Below are positions 1-8,311 of a DNA stretch of 55,363 nucleotides, in pieces. Under the pieces are notes generated by a model. It saw only the letters and a program-made list of their open reading frames with translations, was not told the origin of the DNA and did not search any database. Both the position numbers and the translations under genes were made by a program. The DNA comes from Saccharomonospora azurea NA-128 (GTDB taxonomy: Bacteria > Actinomycetota > Actinomycetes > Mycobacteriales > Pseudonocardiaceae), in assembly GCF_000231055.2 (NCBI RefSeq), contig NZ_CM001466.1, positions 976,481 to 1,031,843 of the forward strand. The letters are read 5' to 3'. Numbering within the stretch: position 1 is the first letter of the stretch; the number at the start of each line of letters is the position of its first letter.

Positions 1-132
1 GACGAGCCGCACCGCCGCGCCCGCGGCCAACAGTCGGGGCAACCGGCGCTGCGCGACGGTGCCGCCGCCCACGACGACGACCGCGCGCCCTCGCAGATCG
101 AGTCCGGCCAGGTAGTGCTGCTCCTGCGGCAT
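1..132 (-). CDS. Siroheme synthase / precorrin-2 dehydrogenase N-terminus (partial)
   Basis: Only the first 44 codons are inside the window; the gene runs off the left edge. The start is the ATG whose complement lies at 130-132. The peptide begins MPQEQHYLAGLDLRGR and continues with VVVVGGGTVAQRRLPRLL, a Rossmann nucleotide-binding loop (GGGxxAxRR) typical of the NAD-dependent precorrin-2 dehydrogenase/ferrochelatase domain of CysG-type proteins. In actinomycetes this domain is usually fused to uroporphyrinogen-III methyltransferase and makes siroheme for sulfite and nitrite reductases. Whether the methyltransferase domain follows cannot be seen. Confidence 0.75.
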   Translation of the reverse strand, partial: MPQEQHYLAGLDLRGRAVVVVGGGTVAQRRLPRLLAAGAAVRLV

Positions 133-207
133 GCGTTCAGACTGCCGCCGCATCCGCGCGCGCGGCGGGAGCCGTGGCGGGCGTCTCCCCCGATCCGGGT
201 GGACGTC

Positions 208-657
208 TCACACCTCGGGACGCAGGAGGGCCAGCATCGCGGAGTTGCCGAACATCCGTGCCGTGTCCAGGGCCGACGGATGCCCGGCGGCGGGGTCGGC
301 ACCCCCGTCGAGCAGCGCCCGCACGACCTCGGGCTCGTCCTTGAAGACGGCACCCGCGAGCGGACTCTGCCCACGGTCGTTGAGCCGGTTCGGATCGGCG
401 CCCCGCTGCAGCAGTGCGCGCACCGTCTCGACGTGACCGTGGTAGGCGGCCAGCATCACCAGCGTGTCGCCCCTGTCGTTGGTGAGGTTCGGCGAGACTC
501 CCGCGTCGACGTAGGCCGCCAGCGTCTCGCTCTGCCCCTCGCGGGCGAGGCCGAACACGCGCGCCCACAGTTCGAGCAGTTCGTCCGGGTCGGGCGCGGC
601 GGCACCGTCGTCGGCACCGTCGGCACCGTCGACGCCGTGGTCGGCGCTGTCGGTCAT
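208..657 (-). CDS. Ankyrin repeat protein
   Basis: A 149-residue, probably cytosolic protein. The first 30 residues are acidic and low in complexity. After them come about three ankyrin repeats: a degenerate one ending GVSPN, then RGDTLVMLAAYHGHVETVRALL..GADPN and RGQSPLAGAVFKDEPEVVRALL..GADP. Ankyrin repeats mediate protein-protein contacts; no partner or enzyme domain is visible. The chosen ATG has GAGG only two bases upstream, so a GTG at 681 adding eight residues is possible. It is divergent from the TetR gene at 775, with 117 bp between them that must hold both promoters. Confidence 0.8.
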   Translation of the reverse strand: MTDSADHGVDGADGADDGAAAPDPDELLELWARVFGLAREGQSETLAAYVDAGVSPNLTNDRGDTLVMLAAYHGHVETVRALLQRGADPNRLNDRGQSPLAGAVFKDEPEVVRALLDGGADPAAGHPSALDTARMFGNSAMLALLRPEV

Positions 658-774
658 GTCCTCAGCGTGCCACGACGGCACCCGTCCCTCAGCGGAACGA
701 CGTCGTCGGGGAACCCGGCGATACGCTTCACCGCACCGACGTGAGACACACGTCGTCGACCACGGGAAGCGGAG

Positions 775-1383
775 ATGACGGGCACCGAGCGCACCTGGGC
801 GGGCACCACACTGGCGGACCGCAGGGCCACGCGCCGGCGGCGGCTCATCGAGGCGGGGCTGGAACTCCTCGGCGATCCCGGCGGCGCGGCGGTGAGCGTG
901 CGGGCGGTGTGCCGGACCGCGCAGCTCACCGAACGGTACTTCTACGAGAACTTCGCCGACCGGGACGGCTTCGTCGTCGGCGTCTACGACCATGTCGTGA
1001 ACCTCGCGCACCAGGTGCTGGTCGACGCCGTCGACCTGGCGGGGCCCGAACCCCGGCACCGGGCCGAGGCCGCGGTGTCCGCGTTCGTCACCCTCGTACT
1101 CGACGACCCGCGCAAGGGCCGCGTGCTGCTGCTCGCACCTCTCGCGGACCCGGCGCTGCGGGGTGTCGGCGTGCAACGGCTGCCGCTGTTCGCCGACCTC
1201 GTGCGCGAGCAACTGTCCGACCGCGTCGACGACGCGGACCGGACCATGACCGCCACCGCCCTGGTGGGCGGGTTGGCCAACCTCTTCGTCGCCTACGTGA
1301 GCGGGACGCTGGACGTCTCGCGCGAGCGGCTCACCACCCACTGCGTCCGGTTGGTGCTCGGGGCGGAGGCGTTGCACTCGTGA
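775..1383 (+). CDS. TetR family transcriptional regulator
   Basis: A 202-residue regulator with an N-terminal TetR helix-turn-helix at about residues 18-65; the recognition helix region reads LTERYFYENFADRDGF, a classical TetR signature. The C-terminal ligand domain is not recognisable at family level. The ATG follows a GGAAGCGGAG purine run. It is divergent from the ankyrin gene and convergent with xylA; its target is unknown, and an adjacent gene or autoregulation is the default guess. A 21-bp repeat array lies just beyond its 3' end. Confidence 0.85.
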   Translation: MTGTERTWAGTTLADRRATRRRRLIEAGLELLGDPGGAAVSVRAVCRTAQLTERYFYENFADRDGFVVGVYDHVVNLAHQVLVDAVDLAGPEPRHRAEAAVSAFVTLVLDDPRKGRVLLLAPLADPALRGVGVQRLPLFADLVREQLSDRVDDADRTMTATALVGGLANLFVAYVSGTLDVSRERLTTHCVRLVLGAEALHS

Positions 1384-1430
1384 CGCCCCCGTCGCGGAGG
1401 GCACGGTTCGCGACGAGGGCGTACACGAAC

Positions 1431-1493
1431 TGCGAACACGTGTGCGTGGAGTGCGGACACGCGTGCGCAGACTGCGGACACGGCGCTACGGCG
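1431..1493 (+). repeat. 21-bp tandem repeat array, locus 1 (3 units)
   Basis: Three direct units start at 1431, 1452 and 1473, exactly 21 bp apart. The first two carry TGCGRACACG followed by TGTGCG or CGTGCG; the third is a divergent terminal unit (GCGGACACGG). The array fills the space between the convergent TetR and xylA genes and reaches the TGA stop of xylA (complement at 1499-1501), which is directly followed by CAC. The seven-codon periodicity makes false ORFs with CGHACxx-like repeats; these are not genes. Confidence 0.9.
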
Positions 1494-1498
1494 GCGTG

Positions 1499-2668
1499 TC
1501 AGGCGGCGCCCACCAGGTGGTCGAACGCCAGTTGGGACAGCTGCGCGTAGGCGTAGCCGCGGCGGCCCGCCGCCTCGGCGTCGAAGTCCTCGAACGCCGT
1601 GCGGTCGGCCAGCAGGTCGGCGGGCGACTCGCCCTCGCCCAGCGTGGGCTTCGAGAGCTCGGGCACACGCGACGCGTCGAGGGCCTCGATCACCCTCGGA
1701 TCGGCGCGGAACGCCTTCGCCCGCTCACGCAGAAGCAGGTAGGACCGCATGCAGGCCGCGGCGCTCGCCCACACGCCCTCCATGTCCTCGGTGCGCGGCG
1801 GCTTGTAGTCGAAGTGCCGGGGACCGTCGTAGCCGCCGTGTTCGAGCAGGTCGACCAGGAAGAACGCCGAGAGCACGTCGCCGTGCCCGAACACGAGGTC
1901 CTGGTCGTAGCGCGGTCCGTGCTGACCGTTGAGGTCGATGTGGAACAACTTGCCCTGCCACAACGCCTGACCGATGCCGTGCACGAAGTTGAGCCCGGCC
2001 ATCTGTTCGTGCCCGACCTCGGGGTTCACGCCCACGAGCTCGTGGTGCTCCAGGGTGGAGATGAACGCGAGTGCGTGGCCGATCGTGGGCAGCAGGATGT
2101 CGCCTCGTGGTTCGTTCGGCTTCGGCTCCAGCGCGAGCCGCAGGTCGTAGCCCTGGTCGAGCACGTACTGCGCCAGCGTGTCGATGCCTTCGCGGTAGCG
2201 GTCCATCGCGGCGCGCACGTCCTTCGCCGCGTCCGTCTCGCTGCCCTCCCGGCCGCCCCACAGCACGTACGTCGTCGCTCCGAGCTCGGCGGCGAGGTCC
2301 ATGTTGCGCATGACCTTGCGCAGCGCAAACCGGCGGATGTCGCGGTCGTTGTTGGTGAGTCCACCGTCCTTGAACACCGGGTGGGTGAACAGGTTGGTGG
2401 TGGCCATCGGCACGACCAGGCCGGTCTCGTCGAGGGCGGTGCGGAACCGCTGGATGCGCTTGTCGCGCTCCCCTTCGTCGCTGCCGAAGGGGATGAGGTC
2501 GTCGTCGTGGAACGTCACGCCCCACGCCCCCAGCTCGGCGAGCCGGTGCACGGCCTCGACGGCGTCGAGCTCGGGACGGGTGGCCTCGCCGAACGGGTCG
2601 TTGGCCCGCCATCCCACCGTCCACAGGCCGAAGCTGAACTTGTCCTCCGCCACGGGTGTCCCGACCAC
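1499..2668 (-). CDS. xylA: Xylose isomerase
   Basis: Converts D-xylose to D-xylulose (and glucose to fructose) in the cytosol. The 389-residue length matches actinobacterial XylA (about 388). The N-terminus [20 protein letters not shown] and the loop [13 protein letters not shown] are diagnostic. Metal ligands are present in [27 protein letters not shown] and [22 protein letters not shown]. The GTG start at 2668 was chosen because GGGAGG (complement at 2674-2679) sits five bases upstream and the length then fits the family. It is divergent from a ROK regulator, with two inverted repeats between them. No xylulokinase gene is adjacent; the phosphoketolase at 39-41 kb could use the resulting xylulose 5-phosphate. 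Confidence 0.95.
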   Translation of the reverse strand: MVGTPVAEDKFSFGLWTVGWRANDPFGEATRPELDAVEAVHRLAELGAWGVTFHDDDLIPFGSDEGERDKRIQRFRTALDETGLVVPMATTNLFTHPVFKDGGLTNNDRDIRRFALRKVMRNMDLAAELGATTYVLWGGREGSETDAAKDVRAAMDRYREGIDTLAQYVLDQGYDLRLALEPKPNEPRGDILLPTIGHALAFISTLEHHELVGVNPEVGHEQMAGLNFVHGIGQALWQGKLFHIDLNGQHGPRYDQDLVFGHGDVLSAFFLVDLLEHGGYDGPRHFDYKPPRTEDMEGVWASAAACMRSYLLLRERAKAFRADPRVIEALDASRVPELSKPTLGEGESPADLLADRTAFEDFDAEAAGRRGYAYAQLSQLAFDHLVGAA

Positions 2669-2696
2669 GCTGTCCTCCCGCTTGCCAGTCGTTAAT

Positions 2697-2713
2697 AGTT
2701 CGAGCACTGAACT
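2697..2713. promoter_or_regulatory. Inverted repeat upstream of xylA, candidate ROK operator
   Basis: AGTTC-(7)-GAACT, placed 29-45 bp upstream of the xylA GTG, where it would overlap the promoter. The half-site resembles the GTTCA/TGAAC arms of the second inverted repeat at 2747-2761, which suggests one protein binds both, most simply the adjacent ROK regulator. Confidence 0.55.
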
Positions 2714-2746
2714 TATGCCGACCACTCCCCGGTGGTCAAGTATTTG

Positions 2747-2761
2747 GTTCAGCGGGTGAAC
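2747..2761. promoter_or_regulatory. Inverted repeat upstream of the ROK gene, candidate operator
   Basis: GTTCA-GCGGG-TGAAC, a perfect 5-5-5 inverted repeat 16-30 bp upstream of the GTG start of the ROK gene. With the site at 2697-2713 it brackets the divergent xylA/ROK promoter region, consistent with xylose-responsive autoregulation. Confidence 0.55.
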
Positions 2762-2776
2762 GAATACGATGGTCCC

Positions 2777-4048
2777 GTGAGCGACAGCGGTCCCGCAGGC
2801 CAGCACACCGTCCGACGGCACAACTCGACCCTCGTGCTCGACGCGATCGCGAGCACGCCCGGAGTGTCACGGGCCGGTATCGCCGCGCGCACCGGACTCA
2901 CCAAGGCCACGGTCTCGACCCTCGTCGACCGGCTGGTCGCCGCCTCGCTCGTGCGCGAACACGGCCGGGAGCACCGCAGCGGCCCCGGCAGGCGCGGCAC
3001 GTCGCTGTCGCTGTCGCCCGATGGGCCGTGCGGGCTGGGTGTCGAGATCGGCGTGGACTACCTCGCCACCTGCCTGATCGGTCTGACCGGCGAGGTGCGC
3101 GGCGAACGCGTGCGGCGCACCGACAACCGAGGTCGCACACCAAGCCGCATCCTGTCCCGGGTGTCCGACGAACTCGAACAGGAACTCGCCCGCGCCGAGC
3201 GCGAACGGGGCACCGTGGCCGGAGTCGGTGTCGCCGTGCCCGGCCTCGTCGACACGGGCAGCGGCCGCGTGACCGTCGCACCCAACCTGGGCTGGGAGGA
3301 CGTCGACCTCGCCGCCGAGCTGAGGGCACACGTTCCCGCGCTACCGGGACGGCTCGTCGTCGGCAACGAGGCGAACCTCGCCGCCGTCGCGGAGTGGGAA
3401 GCCCTGCGCCGCGAGACCGGCCCGGCCCCGACCAGCTTCGTGCACGTCTCCGGCGAGATCGGCATCGGCGCGGGCATCGTGCTCGACGGCACGCTGTTCG
3501 ACGGTGTGCACGGCTTCGGCGGCGAGCTCGGCCACTTTCCCGTGCAACCGCGTGGCCCGCGCTGCTCGTGCGGTGCGCGCGGCTGCCTCGAACGGCTCGC
3601 GGGCAAGGACGCTCTCCTCGACCGGGCCCGCGCCGACGACGTCGACGCGCTGGTGGCCCTGCTCGACGACGGCGAGCGCACCGCCCGGGCGGCCGTCCGC
3701 GCCGCCGGCCGCACCCTGGGCTCGACGTTGTCGGCGGTGGTGAACCTCCTCGACGTGCCGACGATCGTGCTCGGCGGCATCTACGCGCGCCTGCACCCGT
3801 GGTTGAGCGAGCCGCTTTCCGCGGAACTCGCCGAGCGGATCGTGGGCTCGGCGCGGCGAGACGTGGAGGTGCGACGTTCGGTGCTGGGCGCCGACGCCGC
3901 GGTCCGCGGCGCCGCGGCGGCCGCCCTGCGCACGGTGCTCGACGACCCGGACGCCTACGTCCTGCGGGACCGTCAGGCGGAGGAGCGCACCACGAGCTCG
4001 GTCGGCAGCAGGATCGACGGAGGCAGTGGCTCCTCGCCCGCCAGCTGA
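2777..4048 (+). CDS. ROK family transcriptional regulator, XylR-like
   Basis: A MarR-like winged helix-turn-helix at about residues 15-70 ([29 protein letters not shown]) is followed by a ROK sugar-kinase-like domain with GVAVPGLVD, a nucleotide-loop region, and the zinc motif [13 protein letters not shown]. This architecture is that of XylR/NagC-type repressors. Position next to xylA suggests xylose is the effector. The GTG at 2777 gives [16 protein letters not shown], the usual N-terminus; the reading frame is open further upstream but lacks a good ribosome site. The last 25 codons extend into the 3' end of the convergent lacI-type gene, so the two reading frames overlap by 76 bp. Confidence 0.88.
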   Translation: MSDSGPAGQHTVRRHNSTLVLDAIASTPGVSRAGIAARTGLTKATVSTLVDRLVAASLVREHGREHRSGPGRRGTSLSLSPDGPCGLGVEIGVDYLATCLIGLTGEVRGERVRRTDNRGRTPSRILSRVSDELEQELARAERERGTVAGVGVAVPGLVDTGSGRVTVAPNLGWEDVDLAAELRAHVPALPGRLVVGNEANLAAVAEWEALRRETGPAPTSFVHVSGEIGIGAGIVLDGTLFDGVHGFGGELGHFPVQPRGPRCSCGARGCLERLAGKDALLDRARADDVDALVALLDDGERTARAAVRAAGRTLGSTLSAVVNLLDVPTIVLGGIYARLHPWLSEPLSAELAERIVGSARRDVEVRRSVLGADAAVRGAAAAALRTVLDDPDAYVLRDRQAEERTTSSVGSRIDGGSGSSPAS

Positions 4049-5007
4049 GCCAGCAGCCGCCACGTCATCGTGCGGCCGAGCTCCTCGACGGGCTGCCGCA
4101 CGGTCGTCAACGGCGGTGTCACGGTCGTGGCCAGGACAGAGTCGTCGAAGCCGACCACGGCCACGTCGTCCGGCACGCTCCGGCCTCGCGCCGCGAGCTC
4201 CCGCAACGCGCCCACGGCGATGATGTCGGCCCCGGCGAACACGGCGTCGAGGTCGGGATGGGCGTCGAGCAGGTCCGCCATGGCCCGGGCGCCCGCCTCG
4301 ATCGTGAAGTCGCTGTGCACGACGGTGTCGGTGGCGAGCCCGGCCTCCGACACTCCGCGTCGCCATCCCGCCAACCGGTCGATGCCCACCGCCATGTCGC
4401 TGGGCCCGGCGAGCGTGCCGATACGGCGGCGACCGCTCGCCACCAGGTGCCGCGCGGCCGACAGCGCGCCGGTGAAGTTGTCGGCGTCGACGTACGGCAC
4501 CGCGCCTCCGGTGAGAGGGCGCCCTCCCGCCACCACGGGAAGTCCGGCTTCCGCGAGGCGCTGCGGCAGTGGATCCTCACCGTGCATGCTCACCACGAGC
4601 GCACCGTCGACGTGACCGCTGCACAGGTACTTCTCCAGCCGCGCCCCGTCGTCGTCCTCGGCGAGCATCGTGAGCACGAGTTGGCGGTGGCTCCCGGACA
4701 GTCCGGCATGGACACCGCGGAGGACGCCCGCGAAGAACGGATCGGCGAAGACACGTTCGCCGGGTTCGGAGACCACCAGTGCGATCGAGTTGGTCCTGCG
4801 GGTGACGAGACTGCGCGCGGCCTCGTTGGGCACGTACCCGAGCGTCTCGATCGCCCGCCTGACCGCCTGCCGGGCCCGCCCGCTCACCCCCGGTGCGTCG
4901 TTGATCACCCGGGAGACGGTCGAGCGGGACACCCCGGCGACCCGCGCCACCTCCTCCAGAGTGGGCGCGCCACGCTGCTCGACCGCCACGTCCCCGGGCT
5001 GGGTCAT
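3973..5007 (-). CDS. cebR: LacI family repressor, CebR-like
   Basis: A 344-residue LacI/GalR protein. The helix-turn-helix PTLEEVARVAGVSRSTVSRVINDAPGVS lies at about residues 15-45, followed by a periplasmic-binding-protein-like sugar domain ending in VTPPLTTVRQPVEELG. Its ATG overlaps the stop of the beta-glucosidase gene (ATGA), making it the last gene of the transporter/glucosidase operon. CebR of Streptomyces represses cebEFG-bglC and is released by cellobiose; the palindrome TGGGAGCGCTCCCA upstream of the operon is the CebR box. Function is therefore inferred from family, position and operator together. Confidence 0.85.
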   Translation of the reverse strand: MTQPGDVAVEQRGAPTLEEVARVAGVSRSTVSRVINDAPGVSGRARQAVRRAIETLGYVPNEAARSLVTRRTNSIALVVSEPGERVFADPFFAGVLRGVHAGLSGSHRQLVLTMLAEDDDGARLEKYLCSGHVDGALVVSMHGEDPLPQRLAEAGLPVVAGGRPLTGGAVPYVDADNFTGALSAARHLVASGRRRIGTLAGPSDMAVGIDRLAGWRRGVSEAGLATDTVVHSDFTIEAGARAMADLLDAHPDLDAVFAGADIIAVGALRELAARGRSVPDDVAVVGFDDSVLATTVTPPLTTVRQPVEELGRTMTWRLLAQLAGEEPLPPSILLPTELVVRSSA

Positions 5008-6431
5008 CCTCGTCCTGCCAAACCGTTGTCCGCCATCACTCGCGAATACCATGCAGCACTGGCCTTCGGCGTCCGGCGCTGGGTCCCGTAGTCCACGTGC
5101 ACAAGCCCGAACCGCTTGGCGTAGCCCTCGGCCCACTCGAAGTTGTCGAGCAGGGACCAGTAGAAGTAGCCGCGCAGGTCGACGCCCTGCTCGACCGCCC
5201 GGTGCGCGGCCCTCAGGTGCTGCTCGACGAACGCGATGCGGTCGGTGTCGTCGATCCGGCCGTCCTCGTCGACGACGTCGGCGTAGGCCACGCCGTTCTC
5301 GGTGATGTAGAGCGGCACCCGCGGGTAGTCGGTGTGCAGCGTCAGCAGCAGCCCGGTCAGCGGCTCGGCGTTGACGTCCCAGCCCGAATCCGTCTGCGGA
5401 AGTCCCCGCTTCGGGAAACTGACGTGCTCGGCTCCGACCCATTCCGACGCCGGCCCGGACTTCCCGTTCGGCACCGCCGAGACGTAGTGGTCGCGGTAGT
5501 AGTTCACGCCGAGGAAGTCCGTTCCCCCGATCACGGCCTCGTCGCCCGTCAGCACGACGTCGCGCAACCCGAACGGTTCCAGGTCGGCGAGCACGTCGTC
5601 GGGGTAGCGACCCCGCAACACCGAGTCCAGGAACAGGCGGTTCTGCACGCCGTCGACGCGCCGCGCCACCTCGCGGTCCTCGGCGCTGTCCGGGTCGGCG
5701 GGCGAGACGGGGAACAGGTTGAGGGTGATGCCCACCCGGTTCTCGGCTGCCGTCGAGCGCACGACCTCCGCGCCCAGCCCGTGGGCCAGCAGCAGGTGGT
5801 GAGCGGCGGCGACCGCCGCCCGCGGTTCCGTCCGGCCCGGCGCGTGCCGCCCGGAGCCGTATCCGAGGAACGCCGAGCACCACGGCTCGTTCAACGTGGT
5901 CCACGTGGACACCCGGTCGCCGAGCCGGTCGAGCACCGCGGCGGTGTAGTCGGCGAAACGATAGGCGGTGTCGCGGTTCGTCCACCCGCCCCGTTCCTCC
6001 AGCGCGTGCGGCAGATCCCAGTGGTACAGAGTCGGCCACGGGGTGATGCCCTCGGCCAGCAGCGTGTCGACCAGCCGCTCGTAGAAGTCCAGCCCGGCCG
6101 GGTTCACCTCGCCGCCGTCCGGGCGCACCCGCGGCCAGGCCAGGGAGAACCGGTAGGCGCCCACGCCCAGCTCGCGCATCAGGGCGACGTCGTCGGGCAT
6201 CCGCCGGTAGTGGTCGGCCGCCGGATCGCCGGTGTCGCCGTTCTTCACCGCTCCCGGCCGCGCACAGAAGGTGTCCCAGATGGACGGCGAACGGCCGTCG
6301 GCCGTGGTCGATCCCTCCACCTGGAACGCCGCCGTCGCCACGCCCCACAGGAAGCCGGCGGGGAACTCCACGGGCGTTGCCTCGGCACCGGCCTCCACAA
6401 AGGACGTCCTGTGTTGATCGTTCGTCGACAC
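5004..6431 (-). CDS. bglC: GH1 beta-glucosidase, BglC-like
   Basis: A 475-residue glycoside hydrolase family 1 enzyme, cytosolic (no signal peptide), expected to split imported cellobiose or short beta-glucosides to glucose. Retaining mechanism residues are visible: acid/base Glu182 in TLNEPW and nucleophile Glu378 in YITENG. The N-terminal FPAGFLWGVATAAFQVEG and RFSLAWPR are GH1 signatures. GTG start at 6431, three bases after the stop of the upstream permease gene; its own stop overlaps the cebR start by 4 bp. Co-transcription with the CUT1 transporter fits the Streptomyces ceb arrangement. Confidence 0.93.
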   Translation of the reverse strand: MSTNDQHRTSFVEAGAEATPVEFPAGFLWGVATAAFQVEGSTTADGRSPSIWDTFCARPGAVKNGDTGDPAADHYRRMPDDVALMRELGVGAYRFSLAWPRVRPDGGEVNPAGLDFYERLVDTLLAEGITPWPTLYHWDLPHALEERGGWTNRDTAYRFADYTAAVLDRLGDRVSTWTTLNEPWCSAFLGYGSGRHAPGRTEPRAAVAAAHHLLLAHGLGAEVVRSTAAENRVGITLNLFPVSPADPDSAEDREVARRVDGVQNRLFLDSVLRGRYPDDVLADLEPFGLRDVVLTGDEAVIGGTDFLGVNYYRDHYVSAVPNGKSGPASEWVGAEHVSFPKRGLPQTDSGWDVNAEPLTGLLLTLHTDYPRVPLYITENGVAYADVVDEDGRIDDTDRIAFVEQHLRAAHRAVEQGVDLRGYFYWSLLDNFEWAEGYAKRFGLVHVDYGTQRRTPKASAAWYSRVMADNGLAGRG

Positions 6432-6434
6432 CTA

Positions 6435-7301
6435 CTATCCCTTCACTGCACCTTGCATGATCCCGGCCACGATCTGGCGGCCGAGCAGGAAGAACACGAT
6501 CAGCACGGGAACCGTCGCGAGCGTGGTGCCGGCCAGCACCAGCGAGTAGTCCACGTAGTAACCGCTCTGCAATTTCTCCAGCGCCACCTGGACGGTCGGG
6601 TTGTCGGGACCGAGCGCCACCAGCGGCCACAGGAAGTCGTTCCACGAGGTCATGAACGTGAACATCGCGAGGAACGCGGCGGCCGGGCGCACGGCGGGCA
6701 GACACACGTGCCAGAACACCCGGATCATCGAGCACCCGTCCACGCGCGCGGCCTCGATCAACTCGTAGGGCACCGCGCTGACCGTGTACTGCCGCATCCA
6801 GAACACGCCGATCGCGGTCACCAGGTTGGGCACGATCACGGCCTGCAGCTCATTCGCCCACCCGAGCTCGGCCATCGCCATGTACAGCGGGATGATGCCG
6901 AGCTGCGTCGGCACCGCCAGCGTGGCCACGACGAAGAGGAACAGCGCGTTGCGGCCCTTGAACCGCAGCTTGGCGAACGCGAATCCGGCCAGACTGGAGA
7001 ACAGCACCGTCGAGATCGTCACCGACCCCGCCACGATGACACTGTTGCCAAGCGCCTTCCAGAACGGCACCGTGTCGAACACGCGCGCCGCGTTGGCGAA
7101 GAAGTTGCCACCGGGTACCAGCGGCGGCACCTGCTCGGTGAGCATCGAACTGTCCCGGCTGGCCACGAGGAACGACCAGTAGAACGGGAAGATCGAGCCC
7201 AGCACGAACGCCGTGAGCAGGCCGTAGACCCAGAAGTTCGGGCTCCCCGGCTGGGGGATTCGCGTCCGCCGTCGAGGACGGGCGGGAAGGAACACGCTCA
7301 T
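6435..7301 (-). CDS. cebG: CUT1 sugar ABC transporter permease, CebG-like
   Basis: A 288-residue inner-membrane protein of the MalG type with about six transmembrane helices. The EAA loop that contacts the ATPase is ELIEAARVDGCSMIRVFWHVCLPAVRPA at about residues 180-208. The ATG at 7301 overlaps the stop of the MalF-type partner (ATGA), so the two subunits are translationally coupled. It would import cellobiose/cellotriose with the upstream permease and binding protein. No ATPase gene is in the operon; such systems usually share the MsiK ATPase encoded elsewhere. Confidence 0.88.
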   Translation of the reverse strand: MSVFLPARPRRRTRIPQPGSPNFWVYGLLTAFVLGSIFPFYWSFLVASRDSSMLTEQVPPLVPGGNFFANAARVFDTVPFWKALGNSVIVAGSVTISTVLFSSLAGFAFAKLRFKGRNALFLFVVATLAVPTQLGIIPLYMAMAELGWANELQAVIVPNLVTAIGVFWMRQYTVSAVPYELIEAARVDGCSMIRVFWHVCLPAVRPAAAFLAMFTFMTSWNDFLWPLVALGPDNPTVQVALEKLQSGYYVDYSLVLAGTTLATVPVLIVFFLLGRQIVAGIMQGAVKG

Positions 7302-8299
7302 CGATCTCCTCCCGTCGAGGCGATGCGCCGGGTAAGAGCGAAGTTGATCAGCGCGATCCCGATGACGATCAGGAACAGCACCCACGCGATGGCGGAGGCG
7401 TAGCCGAGGTCCTCACGCTCGAACGCCGCCTGGTACAGGTACAGCGTGATCGTCTGGAACTGATGGGTGGACCCGCCGTTGTTCGACCCGGGCATGGCGT
7501 CGAACAGCTTGGGCTCGGTGAAGATCTGCAGACCGCCGATGGTCGAGGTGATCACCACGAAGATGAGGGTCGGCCGCAGCATCGGCAGGGTGACGCTGAC
7601 GAACCGCCGGACGGCGCCCGCCCCGTCCACGACGGCCGCCTCGTGGACCTCCTTCGGGATGGCCTGCATCGCCGCCAGCACGATCAGCGCGTTGTAGCCC
7701 GTCCACCGCCAGTTCACCATGACGGCGATGGCCACATGGCTGGCGAAGCGGTCGGCCTGCCAGTCGATCCGGTCGAGGCCCAGCAACTCGAAAACCCCGT
7801 TCACGAGCCCGTACTGCGGGCCGAAGAGGTTGGCGAAGATGATGCCCAACGCCACCAGGCTCGCTACGTACGGCATCAGCACACCGACCCGCCAGCCCGT
7901 GGGGAACCGCACCCGCGTGTTGAGCAGGGCAGCGAGCAGGACCGCGATGACGATCTGCGGAACGGTGGAGAGCAGGAAGATGCTGAGCGTGTTCGTCAGC
8001 GTGGTCCAGAACTGCGGATCGCCGAAGAGCTGGACGTAGTTGCCCACGCCGAGGAACGACGGGTCGTCGTCGATGAGTTCCCAGTCGAACAGCGAGACGT
8101 AGGCGGTGTACAGCAGCGGAAACAGCCCGACGACGCCGAAGATGACGAAGAACGGCGCCACGTAGAGGTACGGCGAGTACCGGACGTCCCACCGGCTCAT
8201 CCGGTCGCGCCAGCTCGGGCGAGCCGGACGCGCCGGGGAGCCGGTGGGCTCGTCCCTGTCCTCCGGCGTGGTCGCCGGAGCGGGGCTCGACTGTGTCAC
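7298..8299 (-). CDS. cebF: CUT1 sugar ABC transporter permease, CebF-like
   Basis: A 333-residue MalF-type membrane subunit. A polar, proline-rich cytoplasmic N-terminus of about 40 residues precedes six transmembrane helices, the first around YLYVAPFFVIFGVVGLFPLL. The EAA loop is EVHEAAVVDGAGAVRRFVSVTLPMLRPT. GTG start at 8299, 12 bp downstream of the binding-protein stop. It partners the CebG-like subunit. Confidence 0.88.
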   Translation of the reverse strand: MTQSSPAPATTPEDRDEPTGSPARPARPSWRDRMSRWDVRYSPYLYVAPFFVIFGVVGLFPLLYTAYVSLFDWELIDDDPSFLGVGNYVQLFGDPQFWTTLTNTLSIFLLSTVPQIVIAVLLAALLNTRVRFPTGWRVGVLMPYVASLVALGIIFANLFGPQYGLVNGVFELLGLDRIDWQADRFASHVAIAVMVNWRWTGYNALIVLAAMQAIPKEVHEAAVVDGAGAVRRFVSVTLPMLRPTLIFVVITSTIGGLQIFTEPKLFDAMPGSNNGGSTHQFQTITLYLYQAAFEREDLGYASAIAWVLFLIVIGIALINFALTRRIASTGGDR

Positions 8300-8311
8300 G
8301 GTCGCTCCCCG

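Noticed and set aside
1431-1493. Possible CRISPR array or cysteine-rich repeat protein (CGHACxx every seven residues)
   Set aside because: The repeats are contiguous without spacers, only 21 bp long and have no cas genes. The reading frames through them are fortuitous because 21 is a multiple of three, and the frame differs between loci.
2656-5091. 811-codon plus-strand open frame across the ROK and cebR genes
   Set aside because: The translation is almost entirely Arg/Pro/Ala with no domain; real genes with full family motifs occupy other frames.
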